From positions 434,001-498,000 of the forward strand of contig CAWATG010000004.1 in the NCBI GenBank assembly GCA_963785035.1: DNA of 64,000 nt, written 5' to 3'. Below, piece by piece: positions 63,348 through 64,000 of the stretch. Positions within the stretch are counted from its first letter, which is position 1. The number at the start of each line of letters is the position of its first letter. The DNA comes from CAWATG01 sp963785035 (lineage in GTDB: Bacteria > Actinomycetota > Acidimicrobiia > IMCC26256 > CAWATG01). Below the pieces are notes generated by a model. The model saw only the letters and a program-made list of their open reading frames with translations, searched no databases and was not told where the DNA came from. The translations under genes were made by a program, and so were the position numbers.

Positions 63348-64000
63348 TCAGCCCGCGAGGAGCGAACTGAGCTCGTCGCCTTTGATGCGGCGGAACGGCG
63401 CGGCGGCGCTCGGATCGTTCGAGCACAGCGACCTCGAGCTGATCGGCAGCCACAGGTTGGTCCTCTGAAGGGCTGAGCACGCGTGCGCCGAGGCGAATCG
63501 CAGCACCCAACTCAAGATCGGGCGCGTACTGTTCCTCGAGCGCTGCGGCGATGGTTTCGGCCTGGCCGCCGAGCACGGTATAGCGCTCCTCATCCATGAC
63601 GGTCCCGTCGTAGAGGATGTGGAAGAGCTCGTTGCCGGCGCCTTCACCTGTTCCCTCGCCCGTGCCGACCTGCGCCACGAGAATCTCGACCTCGTAGGGC
63701 TTCATCTCGTGGGTGAAGACCTGCCCGAGCGTCTGGGCGTACGCGTTTGCCAGCGCGTTCGCCGTGACGTCTTCACGGGAGTACTGGTAGCCCTTCACAT
63801 CCGCGAGGCGAACGCCCGCGATCTTGAGCATCTGGAACTCGTTGTACTTGCCGACACCCGCAAAGCCGATGTTGTCGTAGATCTCCGAGATCTTGAACAA
63901 GGTGCGGGAGGGGTTTTCGGCCACGATCACGATGCCGTTGGCGTATTCGAGGGCGACGAGGCTGCGACCGCGGGCGATCCCCTTACGCGCGTAGTCCGCG
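63348..64000 (-). CDS. prcA: Proteasome alpha subunit (partial, frameshift near C terminus)
   Basis: The window end cuts off the N terminus. The visible part begins ADYARKGIARGRSLVALEYA, then VIVAENPSRTLFKISEIYDN and IGFAGVGKYNEFQMLKIAGV, classic for actinobacterial PrcA, which forms the outer rings of the 20S core. After LEVAVLERS (about 63415) the frame moves by one to DPSAAAPFRRIKGDELSSLL and stops at 63348. The C-terminal LAG end stands where the gate-opening HbYX partner binds. prcB, pup and dop are expected upstream of the window edge. Confidence 0.93.

Noticed and set aside
1..64000. CRISPR array, prophage, integrase-flanked island or transposon
   Set aside because: No regularly spaced repeats, phage genes or transposase motifs were seen; the only recombinase is the housekeeping XerD.

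Overview
The window is about 64 kb of high-GC DNA from an actinobacterium, most likely of the class Acidimicrobiia or a close relative. Evidence for this is a Pup-proteasome region (prcA, pafA, pafB, pafC) linked to tatB/tatC and a HelY-type helicase, a gcvH / FHA / MerR / DUF151 / MerR / gcvP run that follows the order of the Mycobacterium tuberculosis Rv1826-Rv1832 region, a DUF4193-like protein, and frequent GTG/TTG starts with 4-base (ATGA/GTGA) overlaps. The class-level assignment is an inference from gene content; no rRNA is present.

Layout. From 1 to 44.3 kb almost everything reads on the + strand. 0-3.2 kb holds a membrane-anchored phosphatase-like protein and a MraY/WecA-like sugar-phosphate transferase. 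3.1-4.6 kb (- strand) is a heavily frameshifted glycosyltransferase. 4.8-20.8 kb is a housekeeping block: pyrG, xerD, a DksA-type zinc finger, a site-2 protease, an HD protein, trpS (-), scpA, scpB, rluB, aroH, tyrA, aroA, cmk, plsC, ispH (-), a DUF512 radical SAM protein and der. A tRNA-Pro(GGG) follows. 21-26.6 kb is a branched-chain-amino-acid-type ABC cassette with two tandem binding proteins, a fused LivH-LivM permease and LivF, but no LivG. 26.7-28.8 kb is an OmpR-type two-component system. 28.9-32.1 kb carries CO-dehydrogenase/molybdenum-hydroxylase accessory genes (MoxR, CoxE, XdhC pieces) without structural subunits. 32.1-37.5 kb contains a Dabb protein, pgsA, a GDP-mannose-type nucleotidyltransferase, gcvH, a zinc-ribbon FHA protein and a MerR regulator. 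37.5-44.3 kb has hpt, DUF151, a second MerR, a small PD-(D/E)XK-like protein, gcvT, a glycine riboswitch and gcvP.

From 64 kb down to 44.2 kb nearly everything reads on the - strand: prcA (cut by the window end), two small exported paralogues, pafA, DUF3866, pafB, pafC, lepB, a zinc-ribbon protein, tatB, tatC, helY, a lipid-kinase-like C-terminal domain, a tandem ThyX-like protein, an acidic DUF4193-like protein, lnt and a small operon ending convergent with gcvP. One gene, a glycerophosphodiesterase, lies on the + strand inside it.

The sequence carries many single-base frameshifts in genes expected to be intact. In every case checked the shift is the one produced by an extra base, and each gene is otherwise of full family length. 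I read these as insertion errors in the sequence rather than biology, and give such genes with their full inferred span and the approximate shift point. The least explained biology is the pair of exported paralogues between prcA and pafA, the PD-(D/E)XK-like protein in the glycine-cleavage region, the stand-alone lipid-kinase C-terminal domain, the tandem ThyX-like protein, and the phosphatase/MraY-like pair beside pyrG.
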